Source: an uncultured Eudoraea sp.
Lineage (GTDB): Bacteria; Bacteroidota; Bacteroidia; Flavobacteriales; Flavobacteriaceae
NCBI RefSeq assembly: GCF_947260015.1
Contig: NZ_CAMYOM010000011.1
Span: 1 to 56,698 of the forward strand
Length of the DNA: 56,698 nt
Direction of reading: 5' to 3'
Position numbers and translations under genes: made by a program. Below the pieces are notes generated by a model. The model was not told where the DNA came from. It did no database searches and was given only the letters and a program-made list of their open reading frames with translations. Numbering within the stretch: position 1 is the stretch's first letter; each line of letters begins with the position of its first letter. Shown here in pieces: positions 1 to 8,141 of the stretch.

Positions 1-23
1 GTTTTATTTGATAACCTTAAAAG

Positions 24-96
24 TGACCTGGCTGGGGCTCGAACCCAGGACCCTCTCCTTAAAAGGGAGATGCTCTACCAACTGAGCTACCAGGTC
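24..96 (-). tRNA. tRNA-Lys (anticodon TTT)
   Basis: Read on the minus strand, this 73-nt segment folds as a full cloverleaf. The 7-bp acceptor stem is GACCTGG/CCAGGTC, the D arm carries AGTTGGTA, and the anticodon stem TCTCC/GGAGA encloses loop CTTTTAA, giving anticodon TTT. The T arm is CTGGG/CCCAG with loop TTCGAGC. The discriminator base is A and the 3' CCA is not encoded. It decodes AAA/AAG lysine codons. A near-perfect Bacteroidota promoter lies about 50 bp upstream. Confidence 0.97.
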
Positions 97-148
97 TTTC
101 TTGGTAATTATTCCTCCAAAGCCATTTGCAAAACGGCATTAGCGGGTG

Positions 149-178
149 CAAATATACTATCATTAATTAATTTTTCAA
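149..178 (-). promoter_or_regulatory. Promoter of tRNA-Lys
   Basis: On the minus strand TTG (178-176) is separated by 19 bp from TATATTTG (156-149). This is an exact match to the Bacteroidota housekeeping consensus TTG-N19-TAnnTTTG. Transcription would start near 142 and give a 5' leader of about 45 nt before the tRNA. Confidence 0.85.
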
Positions 179-206
179 GTTCAATTAAAGATTAATTTAA
201 GTTTTC

Positions 207-235
207 TTTGAATTCCTTAATAATTAGTACATTTT
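207..235 (+). promoter_or_regulatory. Candidate promoter of aroK
   Basis: TTTG (207-210), a 17-bp spacer and TACATTTT (228-235) match the Bacteroidota promoter form with one mismatch in the -7 box. The predicted start point near 242 leaves a leader of about 10 nt before the aroK ATG. Confidence 0.5.
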
Positions 236-251
236 TACCAAAATATTTAAA

Positions 252-767
252 ATGAAGGTGGTCCTGATAGGATATATGGGTAGTGGGAAAACCACTGTGG
301 GTAAGCTGCTCGCGGAGGAATTGAATTTAGAATTCGTAGATCTGGATGATTATATTGAAACAAGGTTGAGCGAGAAGATAGCTCACCTATTTGCAACTAA
401 AGGGGAGCTGTTCTTTAGGAAAAAAGAGAGCGCATTGCTAAATGAAATCCTTGATGATGATCGTGATTTAGTGATAGCATTAGGTGGTGGAACACCTTGC
501 TACGGTGTCAATATGGATACTATTCTTCAAAAAACAAACCTGGTTTTTTATCTTAGATTATCTATTGCTTCATTGATAGAAAGGCTCTATAAGGAGAAAG
601 ATCACAGACCTTTAATTGCGCATCTAAAGGAAGAAGATTTACCAGAGTTTATAGGGAAACATCTTTTCGAAAGGGGCGTTTATTATTCACGTGCCAATTA
701 CACGGTAATTGGGGACAACAAGGATTCAGAATTAGTAAAAGAAGAAATAACAGCTCTACTCCCCTAA
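252..767 (+). CDS. aroK: Shikimate kinase
   Basis: Phosphorylates shikimate to shikimate-3-phosphate with ATP in the common aromatic amino acid pathway (cytoplasm). The 171-residue product has the usual family length. It carries the Walker A loop GYMGSGKTT (residues 7-15), acidic shikimate-binding residues in DLDD (30-33), the Arg of FFRKKES (about 56), the triple-glycine shikimate site GGGTP (78-82) and the lid Arg in HRPLI (about 119). The start is an ATG shortly after a plausible promoter. The gene is monocistronic and its last 12 bp overlap the end of the convergent phosphoribosyltransferase gene, so the two transcripts must interfere or terminate inside each other. No defect is seen. Confidence 0.95.
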   Translation: MKVVLIGYMGSGKTTVGKLLAEELNLEFVDLDDYIETRLSEKIAHLFATKGELFFRKKESALLNEILDDDRDLVIALGGGTPCYGVNMDTILQKTNLVFYLRLSIASLIERLYKEKDHRPLIAHLKEEDLPEFIGKHLFERGVYYSRANYTVIGDNKDSELVKEEITALLP

Positions 768-1256
768 ATAAATCGCATCATTTTTTGCCTTAAATTCTAC
801 TTTAACATGTTCCTGCAAGGAAGTGGAAAGAGAAATGCCTTTAAAATCTGCTTTTACAGGATATTTTTTATGGTTTCTGTTTACCAGAACGGCAGTCTTC
901 AATTGTTTTAATGGGGTTTTGAGAAAATGGTGTACCCCATAAATAAGGGTAGTTCCCGAATTTAAAACATCGTCAACAAGAACAACAGATTTGTTTTTAT
1001 ATTCACTTTCCGGAATAGACATTGTAACCCCGCTTTTAATGGGATCTTTTTTGTCCATCATCACCTTACACAATACAATTTCAGCTGTAGTTATGTCTTT
1101 CAGAACGGCTTGTAATTTTTTTGCGAAATTTAATCCTCCCCCTACAATACCCGCGATTATAATCTTTTTCTCAGATACATTTGTCTCATAAATCTGATAG
1201 GCAATCCTTCTGATCTTATGTTGAATCTGTACGTGCGAAAGTATTTTGTTTTGCAT
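756..1256 (-). CDS. Phosphoribosyltransferase-family protein (PyrR/Hpt-like fold)
   Basis: The 166-residue protein carries the type I phosphoribosyltransferase PRPP-binding signature VVLVDDVLNSGTTL (residues 91-104). It also has an upstream GIVGGG loop (36-41), so it should bind PRPP. The actual base or nucleotide substrate cannot be read from the sequence. PyrR-like uracil phosphoribosyltransferase/regulator and hypoxanthine phosphoribosyltransferase are the nearest families I can name. It is the last gene of a minus-strand run with an S4 RNA-binding protein and a methyltransferase (12 bp after the methyltransferase stop). The ATG start leaves a normal family N-terminus. Confidence 0.8.
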   Translation of the reverse strand: MQNKILSHVQIQHKIRRIAYQIYETNVSEKKIIIAGIVGGGLNFAKKLQAVLKDITTAEIVLCKVMMDKKDPIKSGVTMSIPESEYKNKSVVLVDDVLNSGTTLIYGVHHFLKTPLKQLKTAVLVNRNHKKYPVKADFKGISLSTSLQEHVKVEFKAKNDAIYLGE

Positions 1257-1268
1257 AATGGCGCCAAA

Positions 1269-1850
1269 TTATTTTTCAAAGATAAAAAACAGTTCTTTAT
1301 CTTTTCTTGGTGGAATAGAGTTGTTCGCCCGCTCCAATACTTTTATAGTAAATATAGTATGAAATAATTCTTCATATTCGTTTAGGCTACCTCCAAATGG
1401 AGGACCGTCAATGGTAAAGGGAAAGTCAAATAAAAGTCCGACTAGTCTGCCACCAGGTTTTAAAAGCTGAAACATTTTTTGTACATAATTTTTGCGAAGT
1501 TTTGGATTTAAAGCACAAAAAAAAGTTTGTTCTATGATCAAGTCGAATTCCTGCACCTCCAGATTAAAAAAATCTCCATATATTAATTGACTATCCGGAA
1601 TCTCGGGAATTTCTGCCTTTATTTTGTCCAAGGGCTGCCTGGCAAGATCGATAACATGAACATTTCTAAAACCGGAATTGTAGAGATAAACTACTTCATA
1701 ACCATTACCAGCTCCAGGAACCAATATCTTCAGCGATTTATTTTCAAGTTGATCGATATATTCTTTGAGGGGAGAAGACACGGTACCTATATCCCAACCC
1801 AAATTATTACTGGCATAGCGCCTTTCCCAATAGTCTTTATTCAGATTCAT
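1269..1850 (-). CDS. SAM-dependent methyltransferase, thiopurine S-methyltransferase (TPMT) family
   Basis: The 193-residue protein has a class I Rossmann methyltransferase motif I, LVPGAGNG (residues 43-50). It also has the TPMT-type N-terminus with DYWERRY and a conserved Trp (W19), and the post-motif LLKPGGRLVGLLF (about 128-140). TPMT-like bacterial proteins methylate sulfur or selenium compounds; the physiological substrate here is unknown. Its ATG lies inside the 3' end of the upstream S4 gene (14-bp overlap, different frame), so the two are translationally coupled. Other small-molecule methyltransferases of the same fold remain possible. Confidence 0.85.
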   Translation of the reverse strand: MNLNKDYWERRYASNNLGWDIGTVSSPLKEYIDQLENKSLKILVPGAGNGYEVVYLYNSGFRNVHVIDLARQPLDKIKAEIPEIPDSQLIYGDFFNLEVQEFDLIIEQTFFCALNPKLRKNYVQKMFQLLKPGGRLVGLLFDFPFTIDGPPFGGSLNEYEELFHTIFTIKVLERANNSIPPRKDKELFFIFEK

Positions 1851-2208
1851 CCAGATATTCGTCTATATCCCGCCTTTCTTTTTTGGTAGGTCGGCCTTCG
1901 CCTTTTTGTCTATAATGATTTTTATTTAATTGCATTAGCTTGTGGTTTTCAAATACTTCCTTCGGAGTGGTATCCTTTCTATAAATGTCCACCAGTTTTG
2001 CACTTACCCGGCCGGAGGGTATATCCAGGACACTGAGTTCATAATTAATTTGATTTTTACGTAGGATAATTTCATCCAGATTATAGACTTCTCTTGAAGG
2101 TTTAACCGTTTTACCATTTATTCGTACATGCCCTTTTTTACAAGCTTCAGCAGCCATATTTCGGGTCTTATAATAGCGGGTACTCCATAAATACTTATCT
2201 ATTCTCAT
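1837..2208 (-). CDS. S4-domain RNA-binding protein, Hsp15 (HslR) family
   Basis: The N-terminal S4 RNA-binding domain (about residues 1-60) starts with the family signature MRIDKYLWSTRYYKTRN and continues with the KKGHVRINGKTVKPS segment. A basic tail rich in Lys/Arg follows (RQKGEGRPTKKERRD). Hsp15 binds stalled 50S subunits carrying nascent chains, and a similar ribosome-rescue role is inferred. I chose the ATG at 2208 over an in-frame TTG two codons upstream because the protein then begins exactly at the conserved MRIDKYLW. First gene of the S4-TPMT-phosphoribosyltransferase run, divergent from the FKBP gene. Confidence 0.88.
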   Translation of the reverse strand: MRIDKYLWSTRYYKTRNMAAEACKKGHVRINGKTVKPSREVYNLDEIILRKNQINYELSVLDIPSGRVSAKLVDIYRKDTTPKEVFENHKLMQLNKNHYRQKGEGRPTKKERRDIDEYLDESE

Positions 2209-2286
2209 TTGCAAATAAAAATCTTTGTTAACGACTCAAACAAAAATAGTGGAAAATTGTATCTTGCGGGCTTTAAAAGAAGACCT

Positions 2287-3237
2287 ATGAAAGAAAAAGG
2301 AGTAATACTCTTTATTGCGGTATTGACGATTTTATCCTCTTGTAATAATGATGATGAGGTAAGTGTTGTATCTGCACCCCCAAGGTCCATGGCTGAGGTT
2401 GAGGCTGAAAATGATGCAACAATTAGAGAATACTTACAAACGCATTATTATAACTATGAAGAATTCGAGAATCCGGATCCGGATTTTAATTATAAGATAG
2501 TTTTGGATACTATTGCCGGTCTAACCGAAGATAAAATTCCTCTTATAGATCAGGTCTCTAGTATGACTATTTCAGTTTCCTCTGAATCATTTTTTTTGGA
2601 TGAGGATGAAACTGTGGATCATACGCTGTATTATGTTGCGGCACGCCCCGGAACAGCTGGGAGTCCAACGGTAGCAGATTCAACCCTTGTTAAATTTGAA
2701 GGTCAATTACTTTCCGGTGAAATTTTTGACGGTAATAGTACCTATACCTGGCAATACTTGCCATTTTTCCTTAGGGGATACGCTGCCGGAATTTCGAATT
2801 TTAATGTAGGTGAAGAAATTATTTCTAATCCCGATGGTACGTCGGAAATTGTCGGTAGTGGTATTGGTTTGATGTTTCTTCCTTCCGGATTGGCATATTT
2901 TAATAACCCGCCATTAGGCAGTGGAATCGGCGCTTACGAGGAACTTGTTTTTCAGGTAAATACAGGTTTATATATTGAAAATACGGATTATGACAATGAT
3001 GGGGTACCTTCCATGATTGAGGATTTGAACAGCAATGGAAATCTTTCTGATGACAATACCGATGAAAGTGAGGAACTGTCATCAGGATTAGGGTTTGTGC
3101 CTAATCATTTAGATGTTGATGACGATCAGGATGGGACACTTACCAGAGATGAAATTGTTATTGACAATCAAGGAAATATTTCATTTCCTGACGCTGATGG
3201 AGACGGGATCCCGGATTATCTTGATGCAGACAGTTAA
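2287..3237 (+). CDS. FKBP-type peptidyl-prolyl isomerase-like lipoprotein with calcium-binding C-terminus
   Basis: The start is placed at the ATG at 2287, giving an N-terminus MKEKGVILFIAVLTILSSC that is a lipoprotein signal with lipobox LSSC. The longer reading from 2209 would bury it. The protein (316 aa) is therefore predicted to be anchored in an envelope membrane. Residues about 130-245 resemble an FKBP fold: VKFEGQLLSGEIFDG, then the GIGLMFLPSGLAY segment, ending ELVFQVNTGLY. The last 65 residues contain Asp-rich calcium loops (DYDNDGVPSMIEDLN, DVDDDQDGTL, DADGDGIPDYLD) like thrombospondin type 3 or EF-hand-like repeats. Its role is probably folding of exported proteins, though catalytic residues were not verified. 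Confidence 0.8.
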   Translation: MKEKGVILFIAVLTILSSCNNDDEVSVVSAPPRSMAEVEAENDATIREYLQTHYYNYEEFENPDPDFNYKIVLDTIAGLTEDKIPLIDQVSSMTISVSSESFFLDEDETVDHTLYYVAARPGTAGSPTVADSTLVKFEGQLLSGEIFDGNSTYTWQYLPFFLRGYAAGISNFNVGEEIISNPDGTSEIVGSGIGLMFLPSGLAYFNNPPLGSGIGAYEELVFQVNTGLYIENTDYDNDGVPSMIEDLNSNGNLSDDNTDESEELSSGLGFVPNHLDVDDDQDGTLTRDEIVIDNQGNISFPDADGDGIPDYLDADS

Positions 3238-3254
3238 TTGGAAAAATTGTTTCA

Positions 3255-3287
3255 TAAAAAAGCCCACAGATCTGTGGGCCTTTTTTA
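3255..3287. terminator. Bidirectional rho-independent terminator
   Basis: A perfect 9-bp inverted repeat GCCCACAGA/TCTGTGGGC (3262-3279) is flanked by an A-run on the left and a T-run on the right. It can terminate both the FKBP gene (plus) and the barrel protein gene (minus), which converge here. Confidence 0.9.
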
Positions 3288-3302
3288 TATATATGTTTAG
3301 AA

Positions 3303-3890
3303 TCAGAATTTAAAAGATAAACTAAAAATAACCTGATCAGCTCTTGTATCTACCCTACTTTCGGGTAAAGAGGTAATATTTGTGTTAACAAAAGTGGCTA
3401 TATTTTCACCAAAACCCGTTTCATACCTTATCTCCAGTCCAATTCTTCCCAAATTAACTCCTACTCCAGCATTCAATCCCACAGTAAAATCGTTTTCTAT
3501 ATTATCTATCGAGATATCGCTGAACTTTGAATTTAATATGTATTGAAAAGAAGGTCCAACAAAAATATTTAAAGGGCCAATTATCCTCCAACCTCCTAAA
3601 ACAGGCACATCCAATTTGTCTATTTTAAGGTCACCATCGCTATATCCGGATTTTGTGTGGGTATAAACCACTTCAGGACGCAGATAAAATTTATCTCCCC
3701 ATTTTCCAAATAATCCAACGTGATAACCGACATTTGCATCCGGATTTTGTAGCGCTTCCCCAACTGCTTCAAGATAGTCTCCGTTGGAACTATAGTTTAG
3801 TCCGGCTTTAATACCAAAACCTGATTTTTTTTGTGCAAATGTGGATAAACAACCTAATACCAGAAGGGCAATTAAGAATGATTTTTTCAT
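3303..3890 (-). CDS. Outer-membrane beta-barrel protein (porin/OmpW-like family)
   Basis: A signal peptide MKKSFLIALLVLGCLSTFAQ (cleavage after AQ) is followed by alternating hydrophobic/polar strands: GFGIKAGLNYS, KFYLRPEVVYTHT, GLNAGVGVNLGRIGLEIRYETGFG. It ends in the aromatic C-terminal signature VIFSLSFKF typical of barrel assembly substrates. The 195-aa length fits an 8-stranded barrel of the PorT/OMP_b-brl_2 type common in Bacteroidota. The function (structural or small transporter) cannot be stated. The start is the ATG that gives the complete signal peptide. Confidence 0.85.
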   Translation of the reverse strand: MKKSFLIALLVLGCLSTFAQKKSGFGIKAGLNYSSNGDYLEAVGEALQNPDANVGYHVGLFGKWGDKFYLRPEVVYTHTKSGYSDGDLKIDKLDVPVLGGWRIIGPLNIFVGPSFQYILNSKFSDISIDNIENDFTVGLNAGVGVNLGRIGLEIRYETGFGENIATFVNTNITSLPESRVDTRADQVIFSLSFKF

Positions 3891-3941
3891 TATGTTCTTG
3901 TTTTAGTGGCTTATACGGGACCTAATACTTTGCCAACAGTT

Positions 3942-4898
3942 TTACGCCTTTCTTTTTAACACCCCTAAAACGGCCTTTTCTATAGCTTTATTATCCAAAC
4001 CGTATTTTTCCATTAACTGATCAGGGGTGCCACTTTCACCAAAGGTATCCTGTGTAGCTATAAACTCCTGAGGTACAGGATAATTGGTAGTTAAAGTCCT
4101 TGCCACACTTTCTCCAAGTCCACCCAGATAATTATGCTCTTCGGCAGTTATTACAGCACCAGTCTTTTGTGCTGATTTAATTACGGCTTCCTCATCCAAT
4201 GGCTTAATAGTATGTATATTAATTACTTCAGCTGAAATACCCTTACTTTCCAGGTTTTCAGCAGCAATTAGAGATTGCCAGACCAAGTGTCCTGTGGCTA
4301 TTATGGTAACATCCGTACCTTCATTTAGAAGTAGTGCTTTTCCTATCTCAAAATTCTGATCTGCAGGAGTAAAATTAGCTACGGCAGGCCTTCCAAATCT
4401 TAAATATACTGGCCCCTCATGTTCTGCAATGGCTATCGTGGCCGCTTTTGTCTGATTAAAATCACAGGGGTTAATGACCGTCATCCCGGGTAACATTTTC
4501 ATTAAACCAATATCTTCCAGAATCTGGTGTGTTGCACCGTCTTCGCCAAGGGTTATTCCAGCATGAGAAGCACATATTTTTACGTTCTTACCGGAATAAG
4601 CTATAGACTGTCTTATCTGATCATATACTCTGCCCGTAGAAAAGTTCGCAAAAGTACCTGTGAAAGGGATATATCCCCCAATGGTAAGTCCGGCTGCAAT
4701 ACCCATCATATTTGCCTCTGCGATTCCCACCTGAAAAAAACGTTCAGGATTTTCATTAATGAATTCCTGAATTTTAAGAGAACCTACCAAATCAGCACAA
4801 AGAGCTACTACTTTTGGATTTGTACGACCGAGCACGGTCATACCGGCTCCGTAACCACTTCTTGTGTCCTTCTTTCCTTGATCTATATACTTTTTCAT
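3942..4898 (-). CDS. Transketolase, C-terminal subunit
   Basis: This 318-residue protein corresponds to the C-terminal half of transketolase: the pyrimidine-binding domain (DTRSGYGAGM, FFQVGIAEANMMGIAAGL) with the conserved catalytic Glu in GIAEANM, then the transketolase C-domain (PVYLRFGRPAVANF, VINIHTIKPLDEEAVI, AEEHNYLGGLGE). It pairs with the N-terminal subunit encoded 24 bp upstream to form a thiamine-diphosphate enzyme transferring two-carbon units in the non-oxidative pentose phosphate pathway. Both lie in one operon. Related 1-deoxyxylulose-phosphate synthase is a single longer chain, so it is unlikely. Confidence 0.93.
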   Translation of the reverse strand: MKKYIDQGKKDTRSGYGAGMTVLGRTNPKVVALCADLVGSLKIQEFINENPERFFQVGIAEANMMGIAAGLTIGGYIPFTGTFANFSTGRVYDQIRQSIAYSGKNVKICASHAGITLGEDGATHQILEDIGLMKMLPGMTVINPCDFNQTKAATIAIAEHEGPVYLRFGRPAVANFTPADQNFEIGKALLLNEGTDVTIIATGHLVWQSLIAAENLESKGISAEVINIHTIKPLDEEAVIKSAQKTGAVITAEEHNYLGGLGESVARTLTTNYPVPQEFIATQDTFGESGTPDQLMEKYGLDNKAIEKAVLGVLKRKA

Positions 4899-4922
4899 TA
4901 ATTCGATTTTTCGTATTGAGGA

Positions 4923-5768
4923 TTAATAGTCCCCGAGTGTTTCCGGATTCTGACTTAATGCAATTTCTAATTGTTCATCATTGGGTGCTTTACCATGCCA
5001 TGCATGTGTATACATCATAAAATCAACTCCATGACCCATTACAGTATCCATGATTACACAAACCGGTTTACCTTTACCCGTTCTTTGCTTCGCTGCTTTA
5101 AGCCCCTGGATAATTTCCTCCAGATTATTCCCATTTTTAATTTCCATGGTATCCCATCCAAAAGCTTCAAATTTTTTCTTTAAGTCACCCATAGGTAATA
5201 CATCAGTGGTGGCACCATCAATTTGTTGACCATTATGATCAATGGTGGCTATTAAGTTATCAACTTTATTTCCTGCAGCGTACATAATCGCTTCCCAGTT
5301 CTGGCCCTCTTGTAATTCACCATCTCCATGCAGACTATATACCAGGTGCTCATCATTATTTAATTTTTTTGCCAATGCTGCACCTATAGCAACAGACATA
5401 CCTTGTCCTAAGGAGCCGGAAGCAATTCTTACCCCGGGTAGCCCTTCATGTGTGGCTGGATGACCTTGCAGGCGGGAATTCAATAATCTAAATGTTTGTA
5501 ATTCTTCAATCGGGAAGTAACCACGCCTGGCCAGAACACTGTAAAAAAGTGGAGAAATATGGCCGTTGGATAAAAAGAACAGATCTTCATCACGTCCATT
5601 CATATCAAAACCTTCTTTTAAGTCCATGATTTCATTGTACAAGGCTACCATAAATTCTGTACATCCCAAAGAGCCTCCAGGGTGGCCGGAATTTACTTTA
5701 TGCACCATACGTACAATGTCTCGGCGAACTTGTGAAACGAGGTCTTGTAATTCCTTTAATTCTGACAT
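4923..5768 (-). CDS. Transketolase, N-terminal subunit
   Basis: The 281-residue protein carries the thiamine-diphosphate-binding domain. It shows VHKVNSGHPGGSLGCTEF near the N-terminus, SNGHISPLFYSVLARRG, and the ThDP motif GDGELQEGQNWEAIMYA ending at DHNGQQIDG. Active-site His residues of transketolase are present in SGHPGG and GHISP. It works only with the C-terminal subunit encoded directly downstream; such split transketolases are common in Bacteroidota and archaea. A strong promoter sits about 25 bp before the ATG, so this is the operon's first gene. Confidence 0.93.
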   Translation of the reverse strand: MSELKELQDLVSQVRRDIVRMVHKVNSGHPGGSLGCTEFMVALYNEIMDLKEGFDMNGRDEDLFFLSNGHISPLFYSVLARRGYFPIEELQTFRLLNSRLQGHPATHEGLPGVRIASGSLGQGMSVAIGAALAKKLNNDEHLVYSLHGDGELQEGQNWEAIMYAAGNKVDNLIATIDHNGQQIDGATTDVLPMGDLKKKFEAFGWDTMEIKNGNNLEEIIQGLKAAKQRTGKGKPVCVIMDTVMGHGVDFMMYTHAWHGKAPNDEQLEIALSQNPETLGDY

Positions 5769-5790
5769 TTTATCTCTGTTTTTTCAGGGT

Positions 5791-5821
5791 CAAATGTAGT
5801 TGCAAACTTTTGCTTCCACAA
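5791..5821 (-). promoter_or_regulatory. Promoter of the transketolase operon
   Basis: On the minus strand TTG (5821-5819), a 20-bp spacer and an exact TACATTTG (5798-5791) match the Bacteroidota consensus. The predicted start point is near 5784, giving a leader of about 16 nt. Confidence 0.78.
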
Positions 5822-5904
5822 GAGTAGTTATAATATTTTATTAACGTTGGAACCCTTTGTGGAACTTTATTTTTTTGTTAAGTATTTTATGCAAGTCAGT
5901 TGAG

Positions 5905-5912
5905 TATATTTG
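5905..5912 (+). promoter_or_regulatory. -7 box upstream of tgt
   Basis: TATATTTG is an exact TAnnTTTG match, 16 bp before the TTG start of tgt. No TTG lies at the right distance upstream, so only the -7 element is supported. The leader would be about 10 nt. Confidence 0.5.
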
Positions 5913-5928
5913 CCATTGAATTCTTGCT

Positions 5929-7059
5929 TTGAAGTTTAAATTAGAACATACAGATTCTGGAACACAGGCCCGTGCGGGAGAAATAATAACCGACCACGGT
6001 GTAATTAAGACTCCAATATTTATGCCAGTTGGAACGGCCGGGTCCGTAAAAGGTGTACATCAGAGAGAACTTAGAGATGAAATTGATCCCGATATTATTT
6101 TAGGAAATACCTACCATTTATTTTTGAGGCCAAAAATTTCGATTTTAGAACAGGCAGGCGGGCTTCATAAGTTTATGGGTTGGGATAGAAATATTCTTAC
6201 AGATAGTGGGGGTTACCAGGTATACTCACTGTCTGCCAACAGGAAAATAAAGGAAGAAGGCGTAAAGTTCAAATCTCATATTGATGGCTCTTTACATATG
6301 TTTACTCCCGAAAATGTTATGGAAATCCAAAGGGTAATTGGTGCGGACATTATTATGGCCTTTGACGAGTGTACGCCATATCCATGTGAGTACAATTATG
6401 CAAAACAATCTATGAACATGACCCACAGATGGTTAGATCGTTGTATAAAGCATTTGGATAAGATACCCGATAAGTATGGCTATTCTCAGTCGTTCTTTCC
6501 AATTGTACAGGGATCTACTTTTAAGGACCTGCGTATTCAGTCTGCAGAGTACATAGCAAATGCCGGGGCAGAGGGCAATGCCATAGGTGGTCTTTCTGTT
6601 GGAGAACCGGCGGAGGAAATGTACGCTATGACCGAAGTAGTATGTAATATTTTGCCTAAAGATAAACCTCGATATCTTATGGGTGTGGGAACACCAATTA
6701 ATATTTTAGAGAATATTGCGTTAGGAATAGATATGTTTGATTGTGTTATGCCCACCAGAAATGCAAGGAATGGTATGTTATTTACGGCACATGGGACTAT
6801 TAATATCAAAAATAAAAAATGGGAGAATGATTTTTCCCTGATAGATGAGGAGGGTACTACCTTTGTTGATAAAGAATATACTAAGGCATATTTACGTCAT
6901 TTATTTGCGGCGAATGAATATTTGGGGAAACAAATTGCCACTATTCACAACCTTGGTTTTTATATGCGATTAGTTAGGGAAGCCAGAAAGCACATTTTCG
7001 AAGGATCTTTTTCAAACTGGAAAGATCAGATGGTTCGGCAGATGGATAAGAGGTTATAA
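5929..7059 (+). CDS. tgt: tRNA-guanine(34) transglycosylase lacking the zinc cysteines
   Basis: Exchanges guanine 34 for preQ1 in tRNAs with GUN anticodons, a step of queuosine synthesis. The 376-residue chain has the family barrel: general base Asp in TDSGGYQ (D92), FDECTPYPC (about 145-153), GGLSVGEP (220-227) and nucleophile Asp in FDCVMPTRNARNG (D271). The zinc site is unusual. The Cys-x-Cys-x2-Cys expected before the AYLRHL segment is replaced by residues 301-318 with no cysteine, while the fourth ligand His (TIHNL, H340) is kept. The start is TTG, giving the conserved MKFKLE N-terminus. lptG follows 2 bp downstream, so they are co-transcribed. Confidence 0.93.
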   Translation: MKFKLEHTDSGTQARAGEIITDHGVIKTPIFMPVGTAGSVKGVHQRELRDEIDPDIILGNTYHLFLRPKISILEQAGGLHKFMGWDRNILTDSGGYQVYSLSANRKIKEEGVKFKSHIDGSLHMFTPENVMEIQRVIGADIIMAFDECTPYPCEYNYAKQSMNMTHRWLDRCIKHLDKIPDKYGYSQSFFPIVQGSTFKDLRIQSAEYIANAGAEGNAIGGLSVGEPAEEMYAMTEVVCNILPKDKPRYLMGVGTPINILENIALGIDMFDCVMPTRNARNGMLFTAHGTINIKNKKWENDFSLIDEEGTTFVDKEYTKAYLRHLFAANEYLGKQIATIHNLGFYMRLVREARKHIFEGSFSNWKDQMVRQMDKRL

Positions 7060-7061
7060 AA

Positions 7062-8141
7062 ATGACAATTCTAGATAAATACATACTAAAACAATATCTG
7101 GTCACTTTTGGAACGATGTTGTTGCTGTTTGTGCCTATTGGCATCATGCTTAATCTTGCCGAACAGATAGGGAAGATGATCGACAATGAAGCTCCTCTGA
7201 ATGAAATACTTATTTACTATCTCAACTTTACGATTTACATTGGTAGTTTGTTGTTTCCTATCTTTTTGTTCTTATCTATTATTTTCTTTACATCCAAATT
7301 GGCTAATAATACTGAAATAGTGGCCATTCTAAGTTCCGGAGTTTCATATAGCCGCTTTTTGAGACCCTACTGGATAGGGGCAAGTATTATTGCTATATTA
7401 ATGTTTTTTATGGGAATGTTCATTGTGCCAAATGCGAGCAAGAGGTACAATGAGTTTAAGTTTGAATATTTAAAAAGAGGTAATAAAGACCGGGTAACCA
7501 GTAATATTTTTAACCAACTGAATGAGAATGATTTCATTTATGTCAGTAGTTTTGATCCGGCAAGAAGGATAGGTTATAATTTTACTTTTGAACACTTTAA
7601 TGATCAAAATCAATTGGATTATAAGATATCTGCAAGTAATATTCGCTGGGTACCAAAAGACAGCTTGTATAGATTAACGTCATATACTAAGCGGAAGATA
7701 AGGGCAAATACTGAGATTATTGAGAAAAAAAGAAGATTGGATACTTTGTTTATATTTAATATTGAAGACTTAACCCCGGTTTCCTACGTAGCCGAGACCA
7801 AAAATTTATTTGAACTTGATGAATTTATCGAGGTTCAGAAGAAAAAAGGAGCATCAAATATAAATACCTATATATTGGTAAAATACAGACGGTGGGCACT
7901 ACCTATCACCGCATTTATTCTTACTGTTATTGGGGTGGCAGTTTCTTCGGTGAAACGGCGCGGCGGGATGGGTGTAAACCTTGCTTTTGGGATTGGGGTT
8001 GCCTTTATTTATATATTTTTTGACAAAGTTTTTGGTACTCTGGCTGAGCAATCTGGATTTTCTCCTTTACTGGCCGTAATAATACCTAATCTGGTATTTG
8101 GGATTTTGGGATTTTATTTGCTTAAAAATGCCAAACGATAA
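7062..8141 (+). CDS. LptF/LptG-family permease (YjgP/YjgQ)
   Basis: Inner-membrane component of the lipopolysaccharide export ABC system that moves LPS to the periplasmic bridge LptC/A. The 359-residue protein begins with the family signature ILDKYILKQYLVTFG. It has three N-terminal membrane helices up to about residue 120, a long periplasmic beta-rich part, and three C-terminal helices beginning RRWALPITAFILTVIGVAVSS. Sequence alone does not tell LptF from LptG. It sits 2 bp after tgt, an arrangement I recall from other flavobacteria. Its 3' end overlaps the degraded EamA gene start by 14 bp. Confidence 0.9.
   Translation: MTILDKYILKQYLVTFGTMLLLFVPIGIMLNLAEQIGKMIDNEAPLNEILIYYLNFTIYIGSLLFPIFLFLSIIFFTSKLANNTEIVAILSSGVSYSRFLRPYWIGASIIAILMFFMGMFIVPNASKRYNEFKFEYLKRGNKDRVTSNIFNQLNENDFIYVSSFDPARRIGYNFTFEHFNDQNQLDYKISASNIRWVPKDSLYRLTSYTKRKIRANTEIIEKKRRLDTLFIFNIEDLTPVSYVAETKNLFELDEFIEVQKKKGASNINTYILVKYRRWALPITAFILTVIGVAVSSVKRRGGMGVNLAFGIGVAFIYIFFDKVFGTLAEQSGFSPLLAVIIPNLVFGILGFYLLKNAKR

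Noticed and set aside
2209-2286. Upstream extension of the FKBP gene
   Set aside because: It would put 26 residues before a complete lipoprotein signal peptide, so the ATG at 2287 is the better start.
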